From positions 600,662-664,661 of the forward strand of contig MU270051.1 in the NCBI GenBank assembly GCA_021432635.1: DNA of 64,000 nt, given 5' to 3'. This stretch comes from Thozetella sp. PMI_491 (taxonomy: Eukaryota > Ascomycota > Sordariomycetes > Chaetosphaeriales > Chaetosphaeriaceae). The position numbers and the translations under genes were made by a program. This document shows positions 1 to 12,356 of this stretch, one piece after another (position 1 is the first letter of the stretch; each line of letters opens with the position of its first letter). The notes under the pieces are model-generated. The model did not search any database, was not told the DNA's origin, and was given only the letters and a program-made list of their open reading frames with translations.

Positions 1-1778
1 AGGAGGAGAAGGTGAGCAAGAAGGAGAAGAAGGTAAAGAAGGACAAGAAGGACAAGAAAGAAAAGAAGGAGAAGAAAGAGAAGAAAAAGGACAAGAAATC
101 CAGGGAGCAATCGGTCGAGGAAAAGTCCGACACGAACCCAGAAGCCGAGGGCGACGCCACCTCGGCCCCAGCGCCCAAGACGGAGACGAATGGCAGCGCC
201 GTCAATGGCTCGTCAAACGGCCACCCGACGTACAAACAATCTCCTGCCCTTGACGCGCTCCCTGCGGCCGACATCCAGGCCTACCTCGAGAAGCAGCAGA
301 TCACTATCTCGGACTCAGGATCCGCTTCCCAGCTACGCCCCATCCTCGAGTTCGCCCATATCCCGAGCTCCGACCTCGTCTCCAAGAACCCGTTCGCGAC
401 CTTCACGACCCCCACGCCCATCCAGGCCGCCTCATGGCCTTTCTCGCTCGCCGGTCGCGACATCATCGGCATCGCCGAGACGGGATCTGGCAAGACGTTC
501 GCCTTTGCCCTTCCCTGCGTTGAGGCCCTGTCGCGGAGTGCCAAGCCTGCCCCATCCAAGGACAGGACGGTCCACGCGCGCGCGGTGATAGTCTCGCCGA
601 CCCGCGAGTTGGCCATGCAGACGCACGCCTCCATCTCCACCCTCGCCTCTCTCGTCGGCCTGTCCGCCGTGTGCCTGTTCGGTGGCTCCAGCAAGGATGA
701 ACAGCGCGCGCTGTTGCGTAAGAACAGGGGCGCAGACATTGTGGTTGCTACGCCCGGTCGGCTGAAGGACTTCCTCTCTGAGGGCTGTGTGTCCCTGGAG
801 CAGGTACAGTTCGCGGTCCTGGACGAGGCTGATCGCATGTTGGACAAGGGCTTTGAGGAGGACATCAAGCTGATCCTTGGTCAATGCCCGGCGCGCGAGC
901 AGCGGCAGACGCTGATGTTCACGGCTACCTGGCCCACCAGCGTTAGAGGCCTGGCCGAGGGCTTCATGGTGAACCCGGTCAAGATCACGATTGGCGGCAA
1001 GACCCGGGCCGGCGACGAGGATGAGGACGGCAACGGTACGGTCGAGCTTCAGGCCAACAGCCGCATCACGCAGAAGGTCGAGGTGGTTGAGGCCCGTGGC
1101 AAGGAGTTCCGGCTGTTCCAGCTCCTCAAGGAAGCGCAGCAGGGCAAGGGCAAGAATGACAGGATCCTCGTCTTCTGCCTCTACAAGAAGGAAGCCGTGC
1201 GCGTGGAGCAGTTCCTGGAGCGCAAGGGCATCCGCGTCGCGAGCATCCACGGCGACCTTCGGCAGGAACAGCGGACACGGAGTCTAGAGGCGTTCAAGGC
1301 GGGAACAACGACCGTGCTGGTCGCTACCGATGTAGCCGCCCGTGGCTTGGACATTCCAGAGGTCAAGCTGGTCATTAACCTAACCGTAAGTTCTCTCTTC
1401 CTCTCGCGCCGGCACTGCATCAATCATCTAACATGCCACAGTTCCCTCTCACCATCGAGGACTATGTCCACCGCATCGGCCGAACTGGACGCGCGGGTAA
1501 AGAAGGGAATGCCATCACGCTCTTCACCGAGCACGACAAGGCGCACTCAGGATCGTACGTTCCAATCCCTCTCTCTACCTTATCCGGCCCCTGGCCACTC
1601 TAGTCCCATGCTAACATGCGGTAGCCTGGTCAACATCCTCAAGGGTGCGAACCAAGAGGTCCCTGAAGACCTTCTCAAGTTTGGCACCACAGTCAAGAAG
1701 AAGGCACATGACTCATATGGCGCCTTCTTCAAGGACGTCGACATGAACAAGAAGGGTACCAAGATCACCTTCGATTAA
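1..1778 (+). CDS. DBP3: DEAD-box ATP-dependent RNA helicase, Dbp3-like (5' partial)
   Basis: Nucleolar RNA helicase expected to act in 60S ribosomal subunit (pre-rRNA) processing. A lysine/glutamate-rich N-terminal tail typical of Dbp3 is followed by the helicase core. Visible motifs are AETGSGKT (Walker A), PTRELA, TPGRL, DEAD (Walker B), TAT in place of [15 protein letters not shown] and [13 protein letters not shown]. The last motif appears only after removing an intron at 1386-1441; a second intron lies at 1555-1624, and both keep the frame. The first in-frame codon offered as a start near base 12 is GTG, and the frame is open to the window edge, so the true start lies upstream. The gene ends with TAA at 1776-1778 and converges on RFT1. 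The family call is firm; the orthologue name rests on the lysine-rich tail and core similarity. Confidence 0.9.
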   Translation, partial: EEKVSKKEKKVKKDKKDKKEKKEKKEKKKDKKSREQSVEEKSDTNPEAEGDATSAPAPKTETNGSAVNGSSNGHPTYKQSPALDALPAADIQAYLEKQQITISDSGSASQLRPILEFAHIPSSDLVSKNPFATFTTPTPIQAASWPFSLAGRDIIGIAETGSGKTFAFALPCVEALSRSAKPAPSKDRTVHARAVIVSPTRELAMQTHASISTLASLVGLSAVCLFGGSSKDEQRALLRKNRGADIVVATPGRLKDFLSEGCVSLEQVQFAVLDEADRMLDKGFEEDIKLILGQCPAREQRQTLMFTATWPTSVRGLAEGFMVNPVKITIGGKTRAGDEDEDGNGTVELQANSRITQKVEVVEARGKEFRLFQLLKEAQQGKGKNDRILVFCLYKKEAVRVEQFLERKGIRVASIHGDLRQEQRTRSLEAFKAGTTTVLVATDVAARGLDIPEVKLVINLTVSSLFLSRRHCINHLTCHSSLSPSRTMSTASAELDARVKKGMPSRSSPSTTRRTQDRTFQSLSLPYPAPGHSSPMLTCGSLVNILKGANQEVPEDLLKFGTTVKKKAHDSYGAFFKDVDMNKKGTKITFD

Positions 1779-1844
1779 GGATGAGATTGCATCTTGGCAT
1801 TGAGAAAATGGAGTTGTTTCTATTAGCTAACTCACGGGCGGTCC

Positions 1845-3597
1845 TCATGACCCACCACCTGACCTCCTTGCGATAGCGTGATAGCCGCGAAGTAGGAACT
1901 GGCGTTCAGCGAAAAGTCTGGGCATAAACGTTAGTACTAGAGTAGAATACCTTACGCTGCTAGAGGCATTGAATTGATACTCACATCACACCGAGAAACG
2001 GCAACGCGACGCCCGCAATCTTGACCAGCTCGAAGATAGTTTCCTTGATGCTCGGCACCGCGTCGGCGCCGGACAGGACGACTCTCTTAGCCCCCTGGGA
2101 GGTCAAAACTGCTGCCAGGAAGGTGAATGGACCGGGCATGATTTGTATGACGTCAAAGGCGACCCCGGCCTTCTTGAAGTAGCCAGAGATGAAGACGGCA
2201 CACCAGATGATGCGGCAGAGCATGTTGATGCTGTTGGCGATCACGAGACCGATGGCCCCGAGATCCAAGAGGCGCAAGAACAGGAATCCGGCGCCAGCGA
2301 AGCCGAGGGAGAAGGCAGTCATCCACGCAGACTGGATGTGGACCTCGGTCTGGGTAGCAACGGAGGAGACGAATGCCTCAGCTACGCCATTGATAGCAAG
2401 CAGCGGAATGTACCACATGTAGGCGGCCAAGCACTCCCCGGCACCCGAGCTCGCCCAGCGCGGCCCAGCTACCAGCGAGAGGAGGAGCGGCGCAGCGGTC
2501 GGGCCCAGCGTCGTCACCACAAGAGACAGGAGGGCGTAGATCTTGAGAAGGGCTTGTAGGTCACTGCTTGCTTTGTTCGCGGCCTGCTTGCGGTCTGCCT
2601 CGGCCTCTCCCGCGGCAGGTGTCGACAAGAGTCGGCTGAAGTAGCTTCGGCTGCTCTCCTCGATAGGCTGGAAGACCAGCCGGGCCGCCAGGCCACCGTA
2701 GTTGTTGGCCAGCGCGTACACGCCCTGGGCGGTGGGAGTAGAGAAAGTGCTGACGAGGAAGGTGTCACCCTGCGTCAAAATGTGCTTGACGATGCTCTGA
2801 GCCATCATACTAGAGGCGAGCTGCACGGTGGGCTGGTAGAAGTACCCCAGCACAAAGCTGCCAGCGCCGTCGTTAGGACGAGCAGGTGCCGGTTCTCCGG
2901 CGCTCACACGTTTGGGGAAGAGCGAGAATCCCTCGCTTCGCGCAAGGCTCAAGCCGTACCAGCCGTACACGGCCCAGAGACCTACCCCGTAGGCGATCTG
3001 GCCGAGCGCGAACGGCAGGACGCCCAGCTCCAGCCCCGCTCGCGCAGCCCAGACTGCAGACCCGAGAGTCAGCGCACAGCGCAAGAAAGTGGCGATCGAT
3101 TCGGCAGCTGCACGTGTCCCGAACTGGAGGCGAATCTGCATGAGCACGAAGGCAGGTTCGGACAGTAGCTCCACCACGGCAGCGGCGCCGTAGATGTAGA
3201 GCGAGAGCTCCAAGTATGGCGCGGCAGCCGTGGTTTCGGCCGACACTGCCGACCGGTATAGCCACCCGAAGACTAGAGCCACGGCGGCTCCGAGGACGAT
3301 GGAGATGTAGCCTAGGTTGACGACGGCCTGGGTGCTGCGCGCGCGGGCAGCAGCGGCGTCGCGCCCAGTCCCGCCCTCGGCGTCGCCGCCCTGGCGCTGG
3401 ATGGCTACGCGCAAGCTCTCACGGGCGAAGAACAGGACCGAAAGGTAGTAGACTTCGAGCTGGGTTGAGATGCCCAGGAGCTGTGCGGTGAGGAAGCGGA
3501 GCAGGACCTGGTTGGCGACGAAGGTGATGGCGCGGGACACGACTTGGAGGAGGATGAGGAGGGACGCCCCCCGCACGGCGCGATTCTGCCCGTCCAT
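1845..3597 (-). CDS. RFT1: Oligosaccharide flippase RFT1 (ER, N-glycosylation)
   Basis: Multi-pass ER membrane protein of the Rft1 family, needed for lipid-linked oligosaccharide (Man5GlcNAc2-PP-dolichol) to reach the lumen for N-glycosylation. The N-terminus has the typical family pattern (QNRAVRGASLLILLQ, then RFLTAQLLGI), followed by many hydrophobic segments. An uninterrupted frame stops at 1981, but that stop overlaps a GTGAGT donor. An intron at 1918-1984, with TACTAAC branch site and CCCAG acceptor, joins a final exon at 1845-1917. The result is about 561 residues ending in a basic tail (AERQFLLRG), as expected for RFT1. Exon lengths 1613 and 73 sum to a multiple of three. It converges on the upstream helicase gene with about 66 bp between stops. 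Confidence 0.93.
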
Positions 3598-4225
3598 TGC
3601 TCCGAGCTTGAGGGCCCGACCGGGTAGTAGTTTGAGGTTTGTTGTTTGTTGTGAGGTTCAGGGGTGAAGCGGCGCTCACGACCTGGCCAAGTCAGCGGGA
3701 CAGCGTGTTGGCAATTTGGGGGTTCAGTGGCTGCGTGGCCCCTGCGCCACGTGTCGAGCCCCTCTCAATTGCGGCCACCTGGCACGGTCAATCCAGGCAA
3801 GTCCCGCCCCCAGCACCTGCTCAAACCCCAAGAGCGATATGTCAGCCTAGCGACATAGCGGCTTCGCCAAAGCAATTAAGGCCCCTTAGGTTGATAGTAT
3901 GCTAAAAGTATAGCGTCGAAGGGAGAAGATCGAGACGCAGAGCCTCAAAGGCCGCAAACGAACAAGGCGAGTCTTTCGCATGTCCACGAGGCTATCACTA
4001 GTAACACCGCGCCAATTACTACGCAGACAGGGAGTAGTACGGTCAGCAGCCCTAAAATAATAACTGCCCTGAACATGTTCTCAGTGTACCTAATCATGAG
4101 GGCTATTATGTGAAGGTTTTACCAAACTTGGCTTGCCTCATATACAAGCTAGACATTTCAGCAATTTCCCACCAGCCTCCGCCAACTCTCCAGTTTCCTG
4201 CTCAAGAGCCGTGTTTGTGATACGC
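3598..4225. other. Intergenic: RFT1 promoter side and 3' end of P450
   Basis: About 630 bp between the RFT1 start and the P450 stop. No convincing coding potential. It should contain the RFT1 promoter; no confident regulatory motif was recognised. Confidence 0.5.
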
Positions 4226-6131
4226 TTACACAGCTGCTTCTGATATAGTCACCCACATGTCCTTATGCGAGGTAACAAGATATGCTTCCTCCTTCCACGG
4301 AGCTGTAGGGTTTACAAGCTGAAAGTCAAATGCTCGGAGCAGCTTGAAATCGAATACCGGTTAACCAATTATCATCGAACTTGGAAGCGAAGGTTTGAGT
4401 ACAATTGTGGCAGACATACTCCGCCGTGACTTACCTCGAAGAAAATTTTGTTGAGCTCCATGGCCGCTATCGTCTTTCCAGCACACATCCAACGTCCACC
4501 GCCAAAGGTGATATCGAGAGCGCGATCCATTTCCAGTTTCTTCTCCTTGGTGCATTCAAGAAATCGTTCGGGGCGAAAAACGTCGACGTCAGCCCCAAAG
4601 ATCGATTCCTTGCGAGTGAGTGCAACGGTGTTGTGGCCTATTGCGGTGCCGCCGGGGACAAACAGCCCGTTGATCGTACCGCCCTCTGGAGGCGTGACCT
4701 TGTAGTGTCCAGAATTGACGGGGCACTTCATGCGATAGCCTTCCCAGATTACGGCCTGGAGATATGGTAGCGTTTGGGCTTGGGCATGAGCGATCGGATA
4801 TGACACTTTTGCTTCGACGGCTTTCTCGATTTCCGCTTTGAGTCGGCTGTAGACTCGCGGAGTCGTCATGATATAAAGTAGTGTTCCCCGTATGGTCGAT
4901 GACGTTGTGTCAGACCCAGCGAACAACTGCAGCATAACTTCTGCTTGCAGCTGTCTTCTCGTGAGACCATGACGAATGAAACCCCCCTTTCGCAAAGTTA
5001 GGTTTGTGGTTGCATGTAAGGGAGCCTATGCACGAGGGAGGCGCTAACGCGGTAAAATCATTCAGACGTACTATCATGTCTTTCCTTGGCTCGCCGTCTC
5101 CAAGTCGCTCGTCAACAAGTTGTTGGGTGACCCTTTCGAAGTCTGTGTCAGCATGCTCGGATCCATCAGGTGAGCAAACCAGAGCTCGTAGTTACAAGGA
5201 AAGAGATGTTTGAATGCTCACCCCATCACCTTGCCAACCCCGAATTTGTCCGTTGCCTTTGGACCGATAAGTCGCATCGCCCATTCGGAGAAAAGGACTT
5301 GCCGAATCCAGGGAACGTCCATTGCCACAGTGGTCGCGATGGACAGAAGATTTATCTGGGCGACCCACCCTGTATAGTTTTTCATTCAGAAGCCGCAGGC
5401 CAACGGGACAGCGAATAAAGGCGGGCGAGACTTTTATAAGAAAATGGGATGATAAAATAAGACCCCAAGATCTTGAGGCAACGATCAACACTCTTACCAT
5501 ATACATCGGTACCTTCATCCAAGTGGCCAAATGGAGCCCCGTACCCAAGGCGAGTGATGACATCTAGGGTGAAGTACCTGGAAAGTGGCGCGAAATCCAC
5601 AGGCCGAAAGTCGTCACCAGTAGATATGAACTTTCGTCTGATCAAATCTATAAGCCGGCACACCTGAGAGTCGATTGCAACTTCAAGATCGGGATTTTCG
5701 TGCCCGCTGTATCCGCTAGTTACCTTGGCTTTGATCGCGTCGTGCGCTTCGGTGTCGATTATCGACGCCATACTGTCCATTCCCGGGCCAAACTTGGCCG
5801 CCTGGTACCAGGCGTCTCGTTTATACTTGCTGCGCGCTCCCGCCATGGTACGGAGAACATCGGGATCATCTGTCACGAGGTAGTTGGGTCCATTGCGCAC
5901 AAGAGATCCATATTTTTTGAGGCCAAGATAGGCATTGTAATTGTTCCCGCGGAAGGAGTTGAGCCCGATCCAGAGATTCGAGAAGGATGCAAGGCGAGGT
6001 CCTGGAATATGTCGGAGCCGATACCAAGACCATGCTGTAGAGGTGATGCTCCATGTAATCACACCGAGGGCCAGCAGACCCAACAGATCTTGCGTCATCA
6101 TGTCGCCAAGAGCCTTGATTGTAGCTGTCAT
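4226..6131 (-). CDS. Cytochrome P450 monooxygenase (pisatin demethylase-like type)
   Basis: Membrane-anchored, ER-type class II P450; substrate unknown. The first exon has a hydrophobic anchor followed by the proline hinge RHIPGPRLA. Later exons carry an I-helix AGSDTT, an ExxR-type helix and PERF. The heme loop FGGGRWMCAG holds the cysteine ligand. Introns seen include 5370-5497, one near 5100-5220 whose boundaries I could not fix, one near 5000-5070 (GTACGT donor) and 4343-4434. The last exon (4226-4342) restores a normal P450 C-terminus and ends in TAA at 4226-4228. Overall similarity is to fungal pisatin demethylase/benzoate hydroxylase-like P450s. It sits beside housekeeping genes with no obvious pathway partner. 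Confidence 0.85.
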
Positions 6132-6866
6132 GATACGACGCTTTTCCCGAAGTTCACTGAGGTCAACTAAGATCGAGTGGAAACGTAGAGCTTGAAACGA
6201 GTGTTCGATAGGGAGAACAAGAGCATGGAGGGGAAGGAGGGGCCTATATCGCTGGGGTCACACCAGCAAATAGTGTCTTGTGCGACTACATCAGTGATCT
6301 GCTCGTTGATTTGGGTAGCAATCGGCGTCTCTTCGAGGGAGGCGTACCTCTGTGTGGCCTTGATGACGTCTTTACTGCTACCATATTCACGTTCTGCATT
6401 GATATTATGCAGGGTGATTTGACTGTGCAACCATCCGGCCCCAGAATAGGCATGAGCGAGACAACCTATCCTTATAGCTTCTTCCGCTTCCATGCACCTT
6501 GGATTGGCATTGGGCGACATTGGGCTCAAGGTACAGGATAGCCCGAATGCCCGAATTTATAAGCCCGGGCGTGAGAAATTGGAAGCTCTAATTTCTAAAC
6601 TAGTCAAGTTTCATTCAAGTAGTAAATATACTACAATTTTTGCGCGGAATGCGACTCTTTCGTGTCACCTTGTGCATATTTCTCACCAGCAAGGGCCTTC
6701 ATCTAATACAATCACATCACTAATGGCAAGCCCGCAGCTTAGGTCAATCGACAAGAACAGAAGTGGGAAATAGGAATTTTGTATCCAATATCTTGTCTTG
6801 GTCGGAAAGTAAGATCCCAATTCCCGTCAATAATCTCGATCGCATTGAGCCGTTCCAACTTAGCAC
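6132..6866. other. Intergenic, no gene recognised
   Basis: About 730 bp between the P450 start and the 3' end of the killer-toxin-like gene. Short open frames exist on both strands but none resembles a protein family. It presumably holds the P450 promoter and the terminator of the neighbour. Confidence 0.45.
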
Positions 6867-9800
6867 TTAGCGTCTCGGTGCCGGATTTGGGAACAGACCA
6901 TTTGTATTAACTTTGAACTCGTTGGGGTTATTGACCGGGTCGAAGTTATCTCGCATCTCCCTTAGACTGGTGAGAATTTGCTGGATGTCTGCATAATACT
7001 GAGAATTCTGAGGAGGATTGTTGACGACCAACGCGTTCTGCCAATTATCAATCATCCGCCAGATGAGCTCGCGGTATCGGCCCTGAGCTCCTTCGAGGCG
7101 TCGAATGACCACGTTGTAGAAGAATTCGCGCCATAGGGTGCTAGTTCCCGTAGCCGCGCCATTGTTCAGGTTGTTCCGGGCGATCGCAGCGTCGAACTCC
7201 TGGAAGATGGCGTCGATGCGGTTCGCCACGTTGATGAGGTTTTGATTGACAACTTGTTCATTGAGATAGTTAATGACGAAAGGGAAGAGACGTAGCTCCG
7301 ATATAGCTTCGTTGGCGTGAACCACCCCGGCGATTGCTGTCGTATCGTCCCACGAGTTCGTAGTCCATCTGTCCTCGCTAATAGCGTTAATAGCCCGCCA
7401 CATACGAGACTTGAACCCGTTGATCACGCGCTCAGCGTTGACGAGCACCCCGGGATTCAGGAGACTACCCATGGCCTCCCAGATAGCGCGCTCGGGGCTT
7501 TGGTTGACATCGGCTTGCGGAAGGGACGGCTTGTCAGCGCTTGGCCACTAGAAGATTCTGTCTCATAGAGAAAAAGGAAAGCGCGGCAAGAGGGAAATAA
7601 GGAACCCGGGTGTGAGGGGCGGCGGGAGCTTACAGTGAGTACCCGGGGGGGCATTTGGATCCCAAGCGGCCCAATTCTGTGTAAAGACGCTAGTAGGCCC
7701 CATTAGATTTACGGGGACAACGAGATTACTGAACCGCGTGCTGTAAGGTGCAGACTGGGTGGTCGGTGGTACCCGACCGCTAAGCATAAAGGACCACGCC
7801 TCTGGGAACGTGTTGAGCTCGAGAATATGCTCGGCTAGTTAGAGATGTGGTTAGCCGGAATTAAGCCATATTTATGGAACTTTCACTCACAGGCATATTG
7901 ATCACTATTGCTCCCTTGGGTGGTAACTGTGTTGCTCTCGCAATTACCAGCATCCTCAACATTATAGCGTCCAGCTTGAGGATTTACTGCCAGAAGAGCA
8001 TTCCCATTTCCGCCCGTGATGTACTGGCTGGATGTAGTAGTAAACACTCCGCCACCATTTGGCAGAGTAACGTCAAAGGGGCGGCCAGGTGCTGTGGCCC
8101 TTTCTTCCAAATCTCTGCCGAACTTTCCAGGCACAAACCTGGGGGCATAGTAGAAAGCCCTGCCCGTGAGCACATTATCGTCAACACTACTATCGGCATT
8201 CTCGCCGTCGAAATCGTTGAGAATGTCGGGGTCGTAGGTGCTAATGTTGCTAGGCGGATAGCAATAGACGGTAGCTGTGCCATTGCAGGTCACGTAGTTG
8301 CCTTGAAGCACTGGGTTACCGGCGATATTAGGAGGTATGCGCTCCGCAGGTCCTTGCCCGGTGTTCTCCTCAAATACCACGAACGGCTCGTTTCCAGGAT
8401 CTAATAGATGTTGTTCAGCGTCGGCCTCCCAGGAGGTGGATATGTTTGTTGAAAAGACCTCAGCCATGATATTCGGGTATCTAGCAGGAGTCGTGTCTTA
8501 GCGCAGAGAAAAAGGCAACGGGAAAAAGTGGCATCTTACGCGTCAACCACTGAAACTGTTCCTTCGTCGGTCCGGACTATGATATCACGAGGTATTTCTA
8601 TAGTGAACTGTCACCCGAGCATGTCAGGTTCACCGATATCAAGCTGGCTCTCGTGGTACTCACGTTTGCCGTCCCTGTCGTTCCGTCGGCACCACCATTG
8701 GGGCCATTCTCAAACACCGTGATTTCCATCCATGATTGGGGGGTAATGCGTGCTTTGGAGTGCATCAGAAATTGCTTTGGCACATATGTCGTTAAGTCAA
8801 CTCACCTGCAAAAATAACTCCATCTGAGGCGCTATTGTTGTTCAGTGCTGCATCCACGGCGCCATTGAAGGCATTATGAAGGGCCTGGTTTCCCAAAGAT
8901 CCGGTGAAATCCCCCATGCCGGCAGAATTTGTCGTAATTGAGCCATTGGCCGACGGGAGAGTTACAAAGTTGACAGTAAAATTCCTGTTACTATTAGGGA
9001 CTTTTCTCATCTATGGCCGACCCCTTTCACCCTAAAATATGAATCATATCAGAAAGCCTAGTAGTACGTACCCATTAAACTCGCCTCCTCCGGGGAGCAG
9101 CTGTACTGCCACGTTCAACCTGGGGTTGAAGGTCGCAATACTACCCATACGTGGTCAGTTATCATTCCCTGGACTTCAGTCAAGGCCGGCTTACCCTGGA
9201 TGGGTGTAGTTGAAGTCGACTACATCTGCAGAAAGCACATGCTCCCGCGGTGTGCCAACAGGTATGTCCAGGACCCCGGAACCGTCTACCCAAAGCTGGC
9301 CAGCGCTGGTGAATTGGGTATCGAAGAAGCCGTGAGCCTCTTCGAGGTGCAGAGTCGGTGATATGGTGCCGACCATGCTGAAACCCCACCGGAGCTGAGC
9401 GATAACATAACCGCTTAAGAGAACGGACAGGTAGCCATCGTCGGAGACAGCTCTTTGTTGTATGGTGCCAGCACTTGGGCCGCATGTACTGGAGGTTTGC
9501 TGGTAGATCAACTGGCTGAAGTTGGCAAATATTGGCAATAGTTCATTGTCTTCAGCGTTCGTGCTGGCTCGGGTGTTGGCAATTTCTGTAATCGGCATAT
9601 TAGTGTGTTGTATGAGGAGCCTGCCGAAATGGGAGGATTTGGAAGCGATGGGATGGGAGCTTACTCTGTGCCCACAAGGCTTCATTATTTGACCAAAAGC
9701 GCTCTTTCAGGGTGCCGCCTTCACTCCTTTTCTTAGCTGGTGGAGAGTTTACAGCCTGCTGGAACCACTCTGCTTGGCTCCCATAGTCGATTCGAACGTA

Positions 9801-11178
9801 GACGGGATCATCGGCGGTAGCTCTCTTGACACGAGTGAAATCGTAACTAAAGGTTACTTCGTGGACAACGCCGTCCACAGGAGCCCGTTTACGGAGCTCA
9901 TGTGGCACTCTTGTATCCTCTGATGGCTTGATCTCGTGGACGACACCGTATGAAGCGTATCCGCATTCTTCGGGTAGCTTGACGATGGTGCCTTCCGCGC
10001 CTTCCAAGTGCACGTCATCGCAGTTTGACTCGTCAGAGTCGTTCATGCACAGGTAGCGAGCCGTATAGACCTTAAGGTCTTGCTTCGTACTCGGCTCGCA
10101 GTCCAAGAACTCGATGTGGGATCCATCGCGCTTGGCCATGTTTGCAACCGTAGTATTGGGTCCATCTATAACAATAAACCCAAACGGCTGCAGCGGCCCG
10201 ACTTCGATGGCTTTGTTAAGTTGCGACTCGATATGCTCGAACTCGAATCGGGGAATATCGGTGTCGGGTGGCAGAGTTGGGTACAGCCAAGAGAGGTCTA
10301 CCGGGAGGAAAGGGTTCGTATCCAAGGCATCACCGCAGCATAGCTCCTGTGGTGGGCCTTGAAATCCAAAGAAAAAGCTGCATCCCAACCCAGAGGTCCC
10401 TGAGTTGTCCAGGGCCACTTCAACTTGGTTTCTACACGATCAGTCAGTTCACTGTCCTTTCGCGTCCCAGAAAGGATAGAACGGTTGGGGATACCGGCGT
10501 AATTAGGAACTAAAGTATAGGAAGGGAGATGAAGGTCTACACTCACGTTCCGCACGTGTTGCCACTGAAGCAATCGGCCCAGTTGCACTGAGGAAGGCCC
10601 GGATCGCAACAATATGCCTCCGGGATGCTATTGTATTGCAAACACCCGCCGTTTCCCTGGACCAGACAGTGACGTAGATTCCTGGTAGCTATCGACGTTT
10701 TTCCAGCCGGGCAGTTCGTATCAGTAGACCACTGGCATGACCCTACCAGATCGGCCCAAGTATTAGATTTGCAACAAAGTTCCTGCTGCCCTAATAAGCA
10801 AGCGCTTCCGCTTCCCCAAACTGAGGTGGTGACGGAAACTTCGTCGGCTTGGCAGCTGTTGGTTGCGCAAATTGGAGATGTCCCTCGCCAAGTACAGTCT
10901 ACAGGAATCTCGTCGCTAGGGCAAGCAACCTAGGCCGTGAAGTTAGTTCGGTTCCAGGAGGCCAAGAATTTAAAACCACTCACAACTCTGTATTGGCCGT
11001 TCGGGCAGTTGTCTCGGAATATGCCCGCCGCCGCCACCTCGGACTGGCCATCCGGCAAGTCAATCTGGTCCGGAGGCAGGCAAGCGGTCTTGTAACAGTT
11101 CTCGCCTTCGGACCAGCTGGCATGGACCTGGGAAGCTGACCACGCCGCCAAGAGACAGAACAGAGAGAAACGAGCCAT
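6867..11178 (-). CDS. Secreted killer-toxin-like/GH18-chitinase C-terminal-type protein lacking the GH18 domain
   Basis: Large secreted protein in about eleven exons. The first exon (10984-11178) begins with a clear signal peptide (MARFSLFCLLAAWSASQVHA). Exon 2 (10547-10929) is cysteine-rich. Exon 3 begins at 10431 and ends near 9667. Later exons contain segments that in my knowledge recur in the long C-terminal region of fungal class V chitinases annotated as killer toxin subunits alpha/beta, such as EHILELNTFPEAW and a final alpha-helical region. No GH18 catalytic motif (DxxDxDxE) is present, and no GH18 gene lies elsewhere in the window. Most splice junctions keep the frame; the junction near 7500-7650 is uncertain. 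It is divergent from a LysM gene. Activity, and whether it needs a separate catalytic partner, are unknown. Confidence 0.75.
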
Positions 11179-12356
11179 TATCGTTACGGCAAGGTATGGT
11201 GAAGCAGAACGAGAGGCTCCATCTACAGATTAGAATACCATGGTCTCGGCATATTGTTGATATAGATAGTTGAAGGTATGAATACTACTACCCCAATCCG
11301 CTTATTGGCGTCTCCCATCGTTCTCCTCCTGGCCCGTGCGGCTCAGAGTTGCCTAGCCATGGATGGTACCCCTGAGGCCATAGTAAATCCATACGGCCCC
11401 CACGGACCACTGGAATTCCAAAAGACCCTCCAATGTGGCTCAGAATGTCCCCCCGCCCAAGCGGACCGAATGACGCGCAGCCACTAGGCACAGCAAGTAA
11501 AATAACAAGGACCTATGCACGACGGAAGCAGGTATATTTTGAGACGTGAGGCATACAAGTTGCCGTCGTAATCGTAAATCCCACCTATTGCAAGCCATAG
11601 CGACCCCAGTTCCTGCATTTGGCGTTTCTATATCGCCCCCAAGGTGAGGCACAGGGGATATACCAGGTTAGTTTTGTAGTTGCGTCCGGCAGTAGCTGAC
11701 CTCTAAGCCTGGCCCGAATAGGAAACACAGAGCGCTTGAAATGGCCAGCCTCATGCCACAATCTCCCGAGATTATGTGATATTTAATCAAAGGCCACTTT
11801 CTCCGCTTCGGACGTGCGAATCAGAGGCAAGCAGCCCCTTTCTGCTGTCATGATCCCATCGTAGAATAGTCTTAGGCCGTCGCCATTATACACTGACCAA
11901 CAATCGGCTTTCGGACTTAACTCCCATCCCCCAGGGCTATGCTACCCAGGATATCCCGAGTCTAAATGTCCGATCCGTACACCGAGCCAAATACGGGCTA
12001 AGAAGATCACCTCATCTCAAAAGTTCCCGTGCAGCTAGTTTCCTGACAGAAGTCCTAAAGGCCGGTTTTCGGCGCAATAATCCTTCTGAGGCTGCGTTCG
12101 AAACCTGCTCAGAACCTGTGTTACTCGGCGGAGGCAACCACCTAATTATACAACCCGTACTACCCATGCGGTGAAAAATCCTGTGCTCATTGGTTCTTGC
12201 CCTGCTGAGACTTCCATACACTATGCCAAGGTCATTTGAATAGCCGGCCGATTGAACATTCTAATCAAACCACCATACTAGTACATAGCTAGCTGATTTG
12301 CGTCAAGCATCTCGTCCTTGTCTTAGGCATCATTGTTCGAGGTTTTCTTGTCAACC
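11179..12356. promoter_or_regulatory. Shared intergenic region of a divergent secreted-protein gene pair
   Basis: About 1.2 kb separates the start codons of the killer-toxin-like gene (minus) and the LysM gene (plus). No coding region was recognised. Its position implies that both promoters lie here and could be co-regulated; no specific binding site was identified. Confidence 0.5.

Noticed and set aside
432..1250. Long open frame antisense to the Dbp3-like gene (272 codons)
   Set aside because: It is a shadow of GC-rich coding sequence on the other strand; no family resemblance.
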